DNA of 64,000 nucleotides from NCBI RefSeq assembly GCF_013141915.1, contig NZ_SROX01000007.1, positions 1-64,000 of the forward strand. The letters run 5' to 3'. The notes under the pieces were generated by a model. The model made no database searches. It had not been told where the DNA came from and saw only the letters and a program-made list of their open reading frames with translations. Shown here in pieces: positions 18,853 to 28,649 of this stretch. Made by a program: the position numbers and the translations under genes. The stretch is from Cupriavidus necator. Lineage in GTDB: Bacteria; Pseudomonadota; Gammaproteobacteria; Burkholderiales; Burkholderiaceae. How positions within the stretch are numbered: position 1 is the stretch's first letter; each line of letters opens with the position of its first letter.

Positions 18853-20229
18853 TCAGTGAGCGGTCACGCCTGCGCTGCCGGCGGTGTCGGCGTTGCCAGC
18901 GCGGCTGCCGCTGACATGCTTGACCACCAGCGCACCCGCGGCGACGAATGCCGGCACCGTGAGCAGCGTAAAGATGGTGTCGAAGCCAAGCTGCAGGCGC
19001 AGCAGTTCGGCGCCGAGCAAGGCCCCGACGATGCCACCGAAGCGGCCGATGCCAAGCATCCACGCCACGCCCGTTGCCCGGCCCTGCGTCGGGTAGAACG
19101 CCGCGGCCAGCGAAGGCATCGACGACTGCGCGCCGTTCATGGCGGTGCCGGCAAGGAAGATCAGCACGCCCAGCAGCACCTGGCTGCCGGTCCCGTGCCC
19201 GACGGCGTAGATCAGCACGCCGGTGGCTACGTAGGTGATGGCGATTACCTTGTTGGGATTGAAGCGGTCCATGAACCAGCCCGCCGCGATGGTGCCGATG
19301 CCGCCGCCGAGCGGAAACAGCGCGGTCAGGAACGACGCGTGCTGGATCGAGAAGCCGGCGTCCTTCATCAGCGTGGGCATCCAGCTCGTCAGCAGGTAGA
19401 AGATGACCAGGCCCATGAAGTAGGTGCACCACAGCATCGCCGAACCCAGGCGGTAGCCCGGGGCCAGCACCGTGCCGACGGCGGAGCGGGTGGCGGGCGC
19501 CTGTTCGCCGATGATGAAGGCGTTCGCCTCACCCACGTCCGCGCCGGTCACGCGGCGCAGCAGCTGGCGGATCTGGTCGGCCGGATAGTTGCGCAACACC
19601 ATGTAGCGCACCGACTCGGGCAGCAGCAGCACCAGCAGCAGCGCGAGCGCAAGCGGCACGATGCCGCCGAGCAGCAGCACGCTGTGCCAGCCGAAGTGCG
19701 GGATCATCGCGGCGGCGACAAAGCCGCCGGCGGCGGAGCCGAGCGGAAAGCCGCAGAACATGGTGTTCACCAGCACGGCGCGGCGGCGTTGCGGCGCGAA
19801 CTCGGCGGTCAGCGTCACGGCATTGGGCATGGCGGCGCCCAAACCCAGGCCGGTGAGGAAGCGCAGCCCCGTCAGCCAGCCCAGCGTCGGCGCGAAGGCC
19901 GTGGCCAGGCTGCAGGCGCCAAAGAAGAAGACCGACAGCACCAGCACCTTCTTGCGGCCGATGCGGTCGGCCAGCGGACCGGCAAAGATCGCGCCGAAGG
20001 CGAGGCCAAACAGCGCCGCGCTCATGACGGGCCCGAGGGCCGACTTCTCGATCCCCCAGTCCTGCACCAGCGCCGGCGCGATATAGCCGATGGCGGCGGT
20101 ATCGAAGCCGTCTACGGCTACCACCAGGAAGCAAAGCACGAGGATAAGCCACTGATAACCCGTGAATCGCTGTCCGTCGATCAGGGCCTGGACGTCCGCG
20201 ACGCCAGCCTTGGGGAGGGATTGGGGCAC
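18853..20229 (-). CDS. pcaK: Aromatic acid:H+ symporter (AAHS family MFS), PcaK-like
   Basis: A 458-residue inner-membrane transporter with 12 predicted helices. Family motifs are the DGFDTAAIGYIAPAL stretch at the end of the first helix and GPLADRIGRKK in the loop 2-3 region, with a repeat-like GWFMDRFNPNK in the second half. PcaK imports 4-hydroxybenzoate or protocatechuate, so it supplies PobA and PcaHG. The GTG at 20229 follows a GGAGACAACA ribosome binding site. The frame is open to 20316 but those residues are basic and not family-like. Two GTTC-N7-GAAC palindromes stand 41-74 bases upstream. Convergent with pcaQ. Confidence 0.88.
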   Translation of the reverse strand: MPQSLPKAGVADVQALIDGQRFTGYQWLILVLCFLVVAVDGFDTAAIGYIAPALVQDWGIEKSALGPVMSAALFGLAFGAIFAGPLADRIGRKKVLVLSVFFFGACSLATAFAPTLGWLTGLRFLTGLGLGAAMPNAVTLTAEFAPQRRRAVLVNTMFCGFPLGSAAGGFVAAAMIPHFGWHSVLLLGGIVPLALALLLVLLLPESVRYMVLRNYPADQIRQLLRRVTGADVGEANAFIIGEQAPATRSAVGTVLAPGYRLGSAMLWCTYFMGLVIFYLLTSWMPTLMKDAGFSIQHASFLTALFPLGGGIGTIAAGWFMDRFNPNKVIAITYVATGVLIYAVGHGTGSQVLLGVLIFLAGTAMNGAQSSMPSLAAAFYPTQGRATGVAWMLGIGRFGGIVGALLGAELLRLQLGFDTIFTLLTVPAFVAAGALVVKHVSGSRAGNADTAGSAGVTAH

Positions 20230-20269
20230 TGTTGTCTCCGTCTGCCTTTGAAATCGCGCACTCGCGATT

Positions 20270-20303
20270 GTTCTAATAGCGAACCGACGTTCTCTAATTG
20301 AAC
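20270..20303 (-). promoter_or_regulatory. Tandem GTTC-N7-GAAC operators upstream of pcaK
   Basis: Two palindromes of the form GTTC-N7-GAAC, at 20270-20284 and 20289-20303, are 19 bases apart start to start, close to two helical turns. They sit just before the GTG of pcaK. Tandem palindromes of this kind suit an IclR-type regulator (PcaR/PcaU group) or another dimeric regulator of aromatic catabolism. No such regulator gene lies in the window. Confidence 0.5.
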
Positions 20304-20653
20304 GAATCTTAGGCAACGGGCACCTGAGCCAAGAATTGGCGTTAACCCGGGAAAAATGCGTAGGCCGGTGCGACGGAATTCACTACGATTTATCTAATTT
20401 TGCGTTGCAAGAACGAATCTCATGGCGCCTCCTGATACTTTCTTCCAAGTACGGGCTTACGCATGAAATTTTTCACAAAATATAGGAGGGAAGATAAGGA
20501 AATTTCATGTAAAAAGCTCCAATCTTCAATTTACATTCCAGAACCTCTGAAAAGTCTGAACATGCTGACCGGCTGGGCCCGCGCAACGGACTGGAATCAA
20601 CGCGTAGATCCGCCGGTCAAACACCTCAAAGAGGGCTTCGCGATTTCCTTCTT
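20304..20653. other. AT-rich intergenic pocket
   Basis: The stretch between pcaK and the DUF2905 gene is markedly AT-rich around 20380-20560. A 9-bp inverted repeat, ATGAAATTT (20463-20471) and AAATTTCAT (20500-20508), lies in it. An open frame from 20463 runs into the DUF2905 gene in another phase and has no homology I recognise. No RNA gene is identifiable. Confidence 0.5.
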
Positions 20654-20863
20654 ATGCAACGCCTCCTCCTTATCCTGGGCGCCGTGCTGCTTGCCGCCGG
20701 CGCCGCCTGGCCCTGGCTGTCCAGGCTGCCGTTCGACCGCCTCGGCCGCCTGCCCGGCGATATCCATATCGTCCGCGACGGCTTCAGCTTCTGCCTGCCC
20801 ATCACGACCTGCATCCTGGTGTCGGTGGTAGTCTCGGTCGTGATCTGGCTGCTGCGGCGCTGA
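20654..20863 (+). CDS. DUF2905 family small membrane protein
   Basis: A 69-residue inner-membrane protein with two hydrophobic segments (about 3-22 and 46-66) and the family core LGRLPGDIHIVRDGFSFCLPITTCILVSVV between them. DUF2905 proteins are short, widely conserved and of unknown function. It stands alone, 15 bases from the convergent chemoreceptor gene stop. No clear ribosome binding site is seen before the ATG. Length matches the family. Confidence 0.8.
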   Translation: MQRLLLILGAVLLAAGAAWPWLSRLPFDRLGRLPGDIHIVRDGFSFCLPITTCILVSVVVSVVIWLLRR

Positions 20864-20878
20864 CCCGCGCCAGCTTCA

Positions 20879-22831
20879 TCAGGCCGGCCGCGCCTCAGTG
20901 CGGAACACCGCCATCGCGCGCTGCATCTGCTGCGCCTGCGCCTGCAGCGACTGCGCCGCGGCGGCGGCCTCCTCCACCAGCGCGGCGTTCTGCTGCGTCA
21001 CCTGGTCCATCTGCGCCACCGCCTGGTTGACTTGGCCGATGCCCGTGCTCTGCTCGCGCGAGGCCTCGCTGATGTCATCCATCATCGCCGTCACCCGGCC
21101 GATGGCGGCGACGGTGCCTGCCATGGTCGCGGCAACGTCCAGCGCCAGCGTATTGCCCGCGGCCACGCGCTCGCCGGATTGCGAGATCAGCATGCGGATC
21201 TCCTTGGCCGAGGCGCCGGCGCGCTGCGCCAGCCCGCGCACTTCGCTGGCCACCACCGCAAAGCCGCGGCCTGCCTCGCCGGCGCGCGCAGCTTCCACCG
21301 CCGCGTTCAGCGCCAGGATATTGGTCTGGAACGCGATGCCGTCGATCACCGCGATAATGTCGGCGATGCGCCGCGAATCGGCGTCGATCGCCTGCATGGT
21401 CTGCTGCATGCGCCCGACCGCGTCGCCGCCGGCGCGTGCCGCGGCGGACGCCTCGCGCGCCAGCGCGCTGGCCTGCCCGGCGTTGCCGGCATTCTGCTGC
21501 ACCGTGGCGGTCAGTTGCTCCATGCTGGCCGCGGTCTGCTCCAGCGACGACGCCTGTTCCTCGGTGCGTTGCGACAGGTCGATATTGCCCTGCGCGATAT
21601 CGCCCGCCGCGGCCAGCACGTTGTGCGCGCCGGCCTTGGTGTCGCCGATCAGGCTGCGCCAGCCTTCGGCCAGCGACAGCAGGTGCCGCTTGATCTCGCT
21701 CAGTTCGTCGCGCCCGCGCACCGCGAGGCGCACGGTCAGGTCGCCCGCGTTGATGCGCGCGACCATCCCGGCGACCTCGCGCACGTCGGCGCGCATGCCG
21801 CGGCTGAAGCCGATGAACAGGTAGAACGCGGCACCCACCGTCATCAGCGCAACGCCGGCCAGCCACGCGAATTGCCGGGCCTGCGCGGCGGCACGCTGCG
21901 CCAGCATTTCGGCGGCAATCGCGGCAAACGCCTGGCTGGCGTCCGCCACGCCTTCGATGGCGGCGGTAGCTTCGTCGAAATAGGCCCTGGCATCGATGCC
22001 GATGCCGCCCGCCCCCAGCATGCGCAACTGGAGCGTGCGCTGGAAACGGTCCATCGCGCCCAGCCGCGCCAGGGCGGCGTCGCTGCGTGCCCGGTAACCG
22101 GGCGATGCCTTGCCCACGCGCGCGATGTCGCGCCGTATCGTGTCCAGGCCGGCATCGATCTGTTCGTACAGTGCGCCCAGTCCCGCCTGCTGGGTGGCAT
22201 CGGCGTAGCCGCCCTGCGCGATGATGCCGGCGCCGCGGCCGCGCGCCAGCGCGCTGAGCTCGGCCAGGCGCGGCATCGCCCCCGCCAGCAGGCTGACCAG
22301 GTAGTACGAGCCGGTTTCACTGTCCAGCGCCAGTTGCGAGCGCTCGGCCACGTCGGCGATATACGCCTGCGTTTGCCGCACCAGCGCGCTATGGCGCTCG
22401 AACAGCGGGCCTGCCTGGCTGTCCAGCCCGAGCCCGCGCAATTGCAGCCAGTCCTGCTCCAGCTGGCGCATGCCGGGCGCGAGGCCGAAGTCAGGATTCT
22501 GCGCAATGCCGCGCGCCAATGCGGCCAGGCTGGCCGCCGCCTTTGCGTCGGCCTGGTCGAACCTGGCGCGGAAGGCGGCGTTGCCAGACAACACCGCATG
22601 CGCGGCGCCACGCCGGACCTGGGTCTCGCGCATGAAGTCGAGCGCGTCCCCCACCACCGCCAGCCCGCGGATTTCCTGGCCGGTGGTGCGGCGGGCGTGC
22701 GCCGCATCGCGCAGCACCACCGACAACGCGCCCACCAAAGGCACCAGAAACAGCACGGCGATCAGCGCAAGCTTGCGGCGGATATTCAGGCGCGCCATCA
22801 GGCGCTCGGCTGGCAGGAAAAGGGCGGGCAT
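20879..22831 (-). CDS. Methyl-accepting chemotaxis protein
   Basis: A 650-residue transmembrane chemoreceptor. TM1 is about residues 20-42. The periplasmic domain to about 325 is alpha-helical and resembles nitrate/nitrite- or four-helix-bundle-type sensors. TM2 follows near 326-346, then HAMP (about 348-400). The cytoplasmic signalling domain ends the protein, with the highly conserved hairpin tip [33 protein letters not shown]. The likely ligand is unknown. No CheW/CheR pentapeptide tail is seen. The second methionine (22798) could be the start, since neither has a strong ribosome binding site. No chemotaxis genes adjoin it. Confidence 0.9.
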   Translation of the reverse strand: MPALFLPAERLMARLNIRRKLALIAVLFLVPLVGALSVVLRDAAHARRTTGQEIRGLAVVGDALDFMRETQVRRGAAHAVLSGNAAFRARFDQADAKAAASLAALARGIAQNPDFGLAPGMRQLEQDWLQLRGLGLDSQAGPLFERHSALVRQTQAYIADVAERSQLALDSETGSYYLVSLLAGAMPRLAELSALARGRGAGIIAQGGYADATQQAGLGALYEQIDAGLDTIRRDIARVGKASPGYRARSDAALARLGAMDRFQRTLQLRMLGAGGIGIDARAYFDEATAAIEGVADASQAFAAIAAEMLAQRAAAQARQFAWLAGVALMTVGAAFYLFIGFSRGMRADVREVAGMVARINAGDLTVRLAVRGRDELSEIKRHLLSLAEGWRSLIGDTKAGAHNVLAAAGDIAQGNIDLSQRTEEQASSLEQTAASMEQLTATVQQNAGNAGQASALAREASAAARAGGDAVGRMQQTMQAIDADSRRIADIIAVIDGIAFQTNILALNAAVEAARAGEAGRGFAVVASEVRGLAQRAGASAKEIRMLISQSGERVAAGNTLALDVAATMAGTVAAIGRVTAMMDDISEASREQSTGIGQVNQAVAQMDQVTQQNAALVEEAAAAAQSLQAQAQQMQRAMAVFRTEARPA

Positions 22832-23037
22832 GGGTCGTCGCAGAGGGCTGGGTTTCCCCTGCTATCGGCCCGGTTTTGCAAGGCTGAAGCGCGGGCCGCG
22901 GGCTTTTTGATCATGCGCAAATGCAGTGCGATCAAAGCGCCGAAGTGGGGCAGACCAGGCACCTGGCAGGGGCTTGGCGCACCCCCGCGGGGCCGCCGCC
23001 CGCACTGCCTGCTATCGCCGCCCTTTCCCAAGCCCCC

Positions 23038-24300
23038 TCATAGCTGCGCACCGATCAGCGACGACAGCCAGTCGCGCAGCCGTTCGGGCCAGGGCCGGTT
23101 GACCCACGCCTGATAGCTGATCGGACGCGACCGCTTCAGGTCTTCCTCGAAGATCAGGGTCTGCTGCGCGGCAAAGGCCGCGTCGAGGATATTGAGCGTG
23201 GCTTCGTCATTGAGCCGGAACGACCGGTTGTCGAAGTTGGTGGACCCGACCGAGACCAGCAGGTCGTCGATGATCAGTACCTTACAGTGGTACATGGTTG
23301 GCGCGTACTCGGCGATCAGCGCGCCGGCCTTCAGCAGTTCGCCCCAACGCGCCCGCGACGCGGAGCGCACGGTTTCCGAGTCGATATGCTCGCCCGGCAC
23401 GATCACCCGCACCCTGACGCCTCTTGCCAGTGCCGCCAGCAGTGCCTTCTCGGTCAGCGCGTCGGGCACGAAATACGCCGCCGACAGGTCGATACTGCGC
23501 GCCGCCGCGGTAATGGCCAGGTGGTACATCAGCGCCATGCTCTCGCTGCCGCCGGTGGGCGAACTGCTGAACATCTGGGCCCGGCCCTGGCCCACCGGCG
23601 GCAGCTCGGGGAAGTAGTCCGGGCCATGCGGCACCGCGCCGCTGACCTTGATCCAGTTGTCCAGGAACACCGATTGCATCTGGCCGACCACCGGCCCTTC
23701 GACCTCGAAATGCGTATCGCGCCAGTGGTCGGGATCCTGCGCATGGCCGGTCCACTCCGGCGCGATGCCGACGCCGCCGGTGAAGCCGATCCTGCCATCG
23801 ACGACCAGCACCTTGCGGTGGGTGCGGTTGTTCAGCTTGCCGACGGTGTACCAGCGCACCGGGTGGTAGTGGCGCACATCCACGCCGGCCTCCGTCATCA
23901 GTGCGAGCGCGGCCTTGTCGATCTTGGAACTGCCGACCGCATCCAGCAGCACCTTGACGCTGACGCCGGCCCTGGCGCGCTCGGCCAGGGCCTGGGCGAA
24001 GTCATGGCCAATGTCGCCGGACCAGTAGATATATGATTCGAAATTAATGGTCTTTTGCGCGGCGCGGATCGCGCCCAGCATGGCCGGAAAGATCTCGTCG
24101 CCGTTCCTGAGCACGCGGTAGCGGTTGCCGTCGAGCACGGGCGGGCCCAGCAACACGCCCAGTTCACGGGCGAACTGCGGATCTTCCAGGCTGTAAAGGC
24201 GATCGAGGCGGCGCTCGATGCGTTTCTCGCCGCCGACCAGGTTGTAGGCAACGATGCCCGCCAGGGCAAGCAACACGACGGCGGCGGCAAAGGCGAACAT
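23038..24300 (-). CDS. Phospholipase D-family cardiolipin synthase-like protein
   Basis: A 420-residue membrane-anchored protein: one N-terminal TM helix (residues 2-22), then two phospholipase D domains. The HKD motifs are present in both halves, as THRKVLVVDGRIGFTGG near residue 167 and YHCKVLIIDDLLVSVGSTNFDNRSF near 345, which suits a ClsA/ClsB-like phosphatidyltransferase making cardiolipin. The start MFAFAAAVVLL has an AAGGGG ribosome binding site six bases upstream. A GTG at 24342 would add 14 basic residues. It stands alone between the chemoreceptor and a LysR gene. The exact lipid substrate cannot be told from sequence. Confidence 0.82.
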   Translation of the reverse strand: MFAFAAAVVLLALAGIVAYNLVGGEKRIERRLDRLYSLEDPQFARELGVLLGPPVLDGNRYRVLRNGDEIFPAMLGAIRAAQKTINFESYIYWSGDIGHDFAQALAERARAGVSVKVLLDAVGSSKIDKAALALMTEAGVDVRHYHPVRWYTVGKLNNRTHRKVLVVDGRIGFTGGVGIAPEWTGHAQDPDHWRDTHFEVEGPVVGQMQSVFLDNWIKVSGAVPHGPDYFPELPPVGQGRAQMFSSSPTGGSESMALMYHLAITAAARSIDLSAAYFVPDALTEKALLAALARGVRVRVIVPGEHIDSETVRSASRARWGELLKAGALIAEYAPTMYHCKVLIIDDLLVSVGSTNFDNRSFRLNDEATLNILDAAFAAQQTLIFEEDLKRSRPISYQAWVNRPWPERLRDWLSSLIGAQL

Positions 24301-24409
24301 TCGGCCCCTTGTTCGAAACCTGGAAAAGACGCGGCGGATCACGCAGGCACCATGAGGTCGAGGCGCGGGGTTGCCCGCGGCAGAGGTAGTAGCCGATACA
24401 GGATAGGCG

Positions 24410-25417
24410 TTATCGGCGCGCTTGTGGCATCCCGCGCGGCATGCGCGCCCGTTCGACCATGCCGGCGGTCGGGATGGCTTGCCGCATGGCGTCGGCGAAT
24501 AACCGCAGCTTCGCCGGATAGAAGCGCGCATGCGGATAGACCAGGTAGATCGGCAACGGCTCGGCCTGCCATTGCGGCAGCAGGTGCAACAGTCTGCCGC
24601 TGGCGATGTCGTCGGCAAAGATCCACGACGAGCCGACCGCAACGCCCAGCCCCAGCCGGGCCGCCGCATGCAGCGCGTACAGGCTGTCCGTGCTCATGCG
24701 CGGCGCGAAGGCCAGGCCCTGGCGTGCCTGGGTCTGCAGGTTCTGCAGCACGATCTCGTTGCGGTAGTAGGTGCGCAGTGCCAGCCATGGCAGGCTTTCC
24801 AGGTCTTGGGGGCGGCGCGGCAGCGGCTTGCCGTCGAACAGCGACGGCGCGGCGATCACCGCGCGCGGCACTTCCGCCAGGCGCACGGCCACCAGGCCGG
24901 GCTCATGCACCTCGCCTACATGGATCGCGCAATCGATGGCTTCGGCGATGAAATCCGGGGTGCGGTCGTGCAGCAGCCATTCCACCGCGAGCTGCGGGTA
25001 TTGCTGCAGGAAGTCCGCCAGCGGACCCACCAGCAACTCCTGCCCGAACGCGTGCGGCACCACCACGCGCAGCGTGCCGCTGGGGGCGTGGCCCACGCCG
25101 CGCACGTCGGTCTCGAACCTGGCCCAGTCGGCCACCAGTTCGCGGGCGCGCTCGTAGCAGCGCGCGCCGTCTTCGGTCAGCTTCATCGCATGCGTGGAAC
25201 GCTGCAGCAGGCGCACGCCCAGCAGGCGTTCCAGCGTTTGCAGGCGCCGGCTGATGGTGGGCTGGGTGGTCTGCAGCTGCGCGGCGGCCTGCGACAGGCT
25301 GCCGGCCTCGACGATGCGCACGAAGGTCTGCATCAGTTCGATCCGGTCAGGGCCGGGCGCGCCGCGTGGCGCAGCCATGGCGTGTGCGGTGGTCGGGGCG
25401 GCTGGCTGGCGTTTCAT
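24410..25417 (-). CDS. LysR-family transcriptional regulator
   Basis: A 335-residue LysR regulator. The HTH occupies about residues 27-65 (MQTFVRIVEAGSLSQAAAQLQTTQPTISRRLQTLERLLG), and the effector domain about 110-320 (GTLRVVVPHAFGQELLVGPL). It belongs to the CrgA-like subgroup by its motifs. It is divergent from an MFS exporter gene with 105 bases between them and is its probable regulator. The start is the ATG giving MKRQPAAP, and a later in-frame ATG could also serve. The C-terminal 15 residues are arginine- and methionine-rich. Confidence 0.88.
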   Translation of the reverse strand: MKRQPAAPTTAHAMAAPRGAPGPDRIELMQTFVRIVEAGSLSQAAAQLQTTQPTISRRLQTLERLLGVRLLQRSTHAMKLTEDGARCYERARELVADWARFETDVRGVGHAPSGTLRVVVPHAFGQELLVGPLADFLQQYPQLAVEWLLHDRTPDFIAEAIDCAIHVGEVHEPGLVAVRLAEVPRAVIAAPSLFDGKPLPRRPQDLESLPWLALRTYYRNEIVLQNLQTQARQGLAFAPRMSTDSLYALHAAARLGLGVAVGSSWIFADDIASGRLLHLLPQWQAEPLPIYLVYPHARFYPAKLRLFADAMRQAIPTAGMVERARMPRGMPQARR

Positions 25418-25522
25418 ACGCGTCTCGTATAGCCATTGTTCATCCGGCACCTCTACCAGAATCGGCGCGCGCGGACAACACTTCGGGCCATCCCCACTTT
25501 GCCGCGCACCGCGCAAACCGCC

Positions 25523-26743
25523 ATGTCCCCTGTTCCCGCCACCTCGCCCGCCGCTACGCTGGGCAACCCTGCCATGCCAGCGCGGCTGGTCATGCTGCTT
25601 GCCACCGGCGCCGGGCTCGCGGTGGCTTCGCTGTATTACAGCCAACCCATGCTCGGCGTGATGGCCCCGGACCTGCACGCCAGCGATGCCACCGCCGGTG
25701 CCATCCCAACCCTGACGCAGCTCGGCTACGCGCTGGGCATCCTGCTGCTGGCGCCGCTCGGCGACCGCTATGACCGGCGCCATATCATCGTGGCCAAGGC
25801 GGTGGCGCTGGCGGGCGCGCTGCTGCTGGCGGGCCTGGCGCCGGGCATTGGCATGCTGCTCGGGTCCAGCCTGGTGGTGGGCCTGTCCGCCACGCTGGCG
25901 CAGGACATTGTGCCGGCCGCCGCCGCACTGGCACCGGCCGCGCAGCGCGGCAAGGTGGTCGGCACCGTGATGACCGGACTGTTGCTGGGCATCCTGCTGT
26001 CGCGGGTGGTCAGCGGCTTCGTCGCGGCGCATTTCGGCTGGCGCGCGATGTTCCTGCTGGCTGCGGCCAGCATCGTGGCGGTGGCGCTGGTCGCCCGGCG
26101 CCAGTTGCCGCGCTTCGCCCCCGCCACGGCGCTGCCGTATCGGGCCTTGCTGGCTTCGCTGGCGGCACTGTGGCGCGCGCATGGCGCGCTGCGTCGCGCG
26201 GCGCTGGCGCAGGGACTGCTTTCGGTCGGGTTCAGCGCGTTCTGGTCCACGCTGGCGGTGATGCTGCATGGCGCGCCGTTCCACCTGGGCAGCGAGGCCG
26301 CCGGCGCGTTCGGCCTGGCCGGTGCCGCCGGCGCGCTGGGTGCGCCGCTGGCCGGCCGCCTGGCTGACCGCGGCGGTCCCGAACCGGTGACGCGCGCTGG
26401 CGCGGCGCTGGCGGCGCTGTCGTTTGCCGCCATGCTGCTGAGCCCGCTGCTGGCGCCGCAGGCGCAGCTGTGGCTGATCGGCGCCAGCGCCATCGGCTTC
26501 GACCTGGGCGTCCAGGTGGCACTGGTGGCGCACCAGACCATCGTCTATGGCATCGATCCGGGTGCGCGCAGCCGCCTCAATGCCGTACTGTTCGTCTGCA
26601 TGTTCACCGGCATGGCCGCCGGCGCGGCGCTGGGCAGCGTGGCGCTGGCGCGCTTTGGCTGGACCGGCGTGGCCGCGCTGGCCACCGCCGCGGCGCTGGC
26701 CGCGCTGGCGGTGCGGCGGTTGGCGAAGGGCGCGGCGCGGTGA
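25523..26743 (+). CDS. MFS transporter (drug/metabolite exporter type)
   Basis: A 406-residue inner-membrane protein with 12 predicted helices. The first helix ends in ASLYYSQPMLGVMAPDL, and the loop motif APLGDRYDRRHIIVAK matches the MFS 2-3 loop signature. Later half motifs include GRLADRGGPEPV and LFVCMFTGMAAGAALGS. The family (YgaY/NepI-like exporters) exports small molecules, but the substrate is not evident. The start MSPVPATSP is chosen because the frame upstream to 25436 is not hydrophobic and overlaps the control region shared with the LysR gene. Confidence 0.85.
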   Translation: MSPVPATSPAATLGNPAMPARLVMLLATGAGLAVASLYYSQPMLGVMAPDLHASDATAGAIPTLTQLGYALGILLLAPLGDRYDRRHIIVAKAVALAGALLLAGLAPGIGMLLGSSLVVGLSATLAQDIVPAAAALAPAAQRGKVVGTVMTGLLLGILLSRVVSGFVAAHFGWRAMFLLAAASIVAVALVARRQLPRFAPATALPYRALLASLAALWRAHGALRRAALAQGLLSVGFSAFWSTLAVMLHGAPFHLGSEAAGAFGLAGAAGALGAPLAGRLADRGGPEPVTRAGAALAALSFAAMLLSPLLAPQAQLWLIGASAIGFDLGVQVALVAHQTIVYGIDPGARSRLNAVLFVCMFTGMAAGAALGSVALARFGWTGVAALATAAALAALAVRRLAKGAAR

Positions 26744-26756
26744 GACGGGGCCGGCC

Positions 26757-28640
26757 TTATGCCGCGGGCGCGGTCCCTTCCCCTGGGGCGCCCGCCTCAT
26801 CGCCCTGCGCCGACGCCAGCGGCACCTCCACCGTCAGCGCCGTGCCGCCGGGCGCCGAGCGGATCCGCAACTGGCCGCCGATCGCCGCGGCGCGCACCTG
26901 CATGTTGCGCAAGCCGCGCCCGCCGCGCGTGGCCTCGGTATCGAAGCCACGGCCGTCGTCGGCCAGCGTGATGCGGATCGCCTGCGCGGCCGGGTCCGCC
27001 TTGGCGGTCACGGTCAGCGCGCGCGCCGCGGCGTGCTGCAGCACGTTGGTGATGCCTTCGAGCAGCAGGTATTGCAGCTCCTGCACCTTGCGCGCGGAGA
27101 AATGCGGCAGCGTGGGCAGGCGCTCTACCTCCCAGTGGATCTCCAGCCCCGCATCGGCGATGCGCGGCCCCAGCCGGTAGCGCAGGTTGCCCAGCACCGC
27201 GGCCAGATCACCGCCGGTGTCCTGCATGGCGTCGATGGAAAGCTTCAGCGAATCCAGTGCATGCCGCACCTGCGTGGCAACCTCCGCACCGCTGGCCTTG
27301 CCCGACTCCAGCATCGACAAGGTGGTGACCAGCTGGCTGCCCAGCCCGTCGTGCATATCGCGCAGGATGCGCCCGCGCTCGCGCAGCGCGGTTTCCTCGG
27401 CGTCAATCTTTTGCGTGCGCGCAAACGCCGCGCGCAGTTGCGCCTCGCGCTGCGCCACGCGCTCGGTCAGCACCTGGTTGGCGTTCTGCAGGCTCCGCAC
27501 CGCGCTGGTATAGCGTTCGACCAGCATCCACGCCATCACCACGCTGAACGGCACCGAGACATAGCGGGTCATGGAATGGACCCAGTAATAGTCGCCGGTC
27601 AGCCAGACCTTGATCCAGTCCGCCAGGAACAGCACCGCCGACACACCGACGGTGACCGCCAGCAGCGTGGCCTCGCGGCTGGGCCGGCGCAACGCGCCCC
27701 ACACCATCGCGCCGGCCACGGTCAGGATGATGCCGACCTTGACCAGCCAGCTCAGCGGAAACACCAGCGGATGGCTGGAGATGGCGGCCAGCGGCGCGAT
27801 CACCGGCAGCGCCAGCCACAGGTAGGCGTTCAGGGTGCGATGCAGCCAGCGCCACGGCACCCGGATCACCAGCAGGCAGAACCTGGCGATGGCGCCCAGG
27901 AACACCTCGCGCGCGGCGGCGACGATATAGCCGCGCAATTCCGCGGGGATGGCCAGGTCATCGACAAAATAGTCGAGCAGGCGCACGCTCCAGGCGATCT
28001 CGGCCAGCCCGTACAGGCCGAACAGCGGATCGCGCTGGCGCCACCAGATCAGCAGCGCCAGCCCACCCAGCACCACGCTGAGCACCGCCGCGATGAGCGG
28101 GCCGACCACGCGCAGCAGGAAGGCCCGCTCATACTGCGCGCGCACCTCGGCGGCTGGGCCCACCGTCACCGGCAGCAGGCCCGAGCGCGCGTACGCGCGC
28201 GCGGCCACGGTGATGCGCAGCAGGTTGCCGTGCGCGTTCGCCAGCTCGGGCGGCACGGCGACGTAATAGGGTCGCTTGGCCAGCGCCGACGACGGCGCGT
28301 CCAGGCGCCCGCCGGCGGCGAGCAGTACCCCGTTGAGGCGCACCTCGTAGCTGCCCCCGGCCCAGGGCACGAACAGTCCCCCGGGCGCCGCCGCGGGCCA
28401 GTTGCGATCAAAGCGCAGTTCGTAGACCACCGTGCCGGACTTGCCCGGCATCACCCGGTCCCAGTAGTCGGGCAACGTCAGCGGGAGCGCCGCCAGCACG
28501 GTGCCGTCGGCCAGCGTGGCCGAGCGCGTGGCCGCCGCCAGCGCCATCGTGTCCGCCGCCGCGATGCCGGGCCGCAGCAGGCAGGCGCACGCCAGCAGCA
28601 CGGCAAGCATGGCGCGGAACGGACGCGGCCAGGACAGCAT
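26757..28640 (-). CDS. 7TM sensor histidine kinase
   Basis: A 627-residue membrane sensor kinase. A signal peptide or first helix (10-29) precedes a periplasmic beta-sandwich (about 40-175, YYVAVPPELANAHGNLLRITVAARAYA). Seven helices follow (about 178-395) in the 7TMR-DISM manner, then a coiled coil. A HisKA_3 domain has the phospho-acceptor in ILRDMHDGLGSQLVTTL, and the HATPase region shows LADDGRGFD and RGGRGLRNMQVRAAAIGG. It follows its response regulator gene by nine bases on the same strand, so the pair is an RR-HK operon of NarL/LuxR type. The signal sensed is unknown. Confidence 0.88.
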   Translation of the reverse strand: MLSWPRPFRAMLAVLLACACLLRPGIAAADTMALAAATRSATLADGTVLAALPLTLPDYWDRVMPGKSGTVVYELRFDRNWPAAAPGGLFVPWAGGSYEVRLNGVLLAAGGRLDAPSSALAKRPYYVAVPPELANAHGNLLRITVAARAYARSGLLPVTVGPAAEVRAQYERAFLLRVVGPLIAAVLSVVLGGLALLIWWRQRDPLFGLYGLAEIAWSVRLLDYFVDDLAIPAELRGYIVAAAREVFLGAIARFCLLVIRVPWRWLHRTLNAYLWLALPVIAPLAAISSHPLVFPLSWLVKVGIILTVAGAMVWGALRRPSREATLLAVTVGVSAVLFLADWIKVWLTGDYYWVHSMTRYVSVPFSVVMAWMLVERYTSAVRSLQNANQVLTERVAQREAQLRAAFARTQKIDAEETALRERGRILRDMHDGLGSQLVTTLSMLESGKASGAEVATQVRHALDSLKLSIDAMQDTGGDLAAVLGNLRYRLGPRIADAGLEIHWEVERLPTLPHFSARKVQELQYLLLEGITNVLQHAAARALTVTAKADPAAQAIRITLADDGRGFDTEATRGGRGLRNMQVRAAAIGGQLRIRSAPGGTALTVEVPLASAQGDEAGAPGEGTAPAA

Positions 28641-28649
28641 GGCGCGCGC

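Noticed and set aside
20463..20831. 122-codon open frame in the AT-rich pocket reading into the DUF2905 gene
   Set aside because: Its second half is a frame-shifted reading of the DUF2905 gene, and the first half has no homology or secure start signal.
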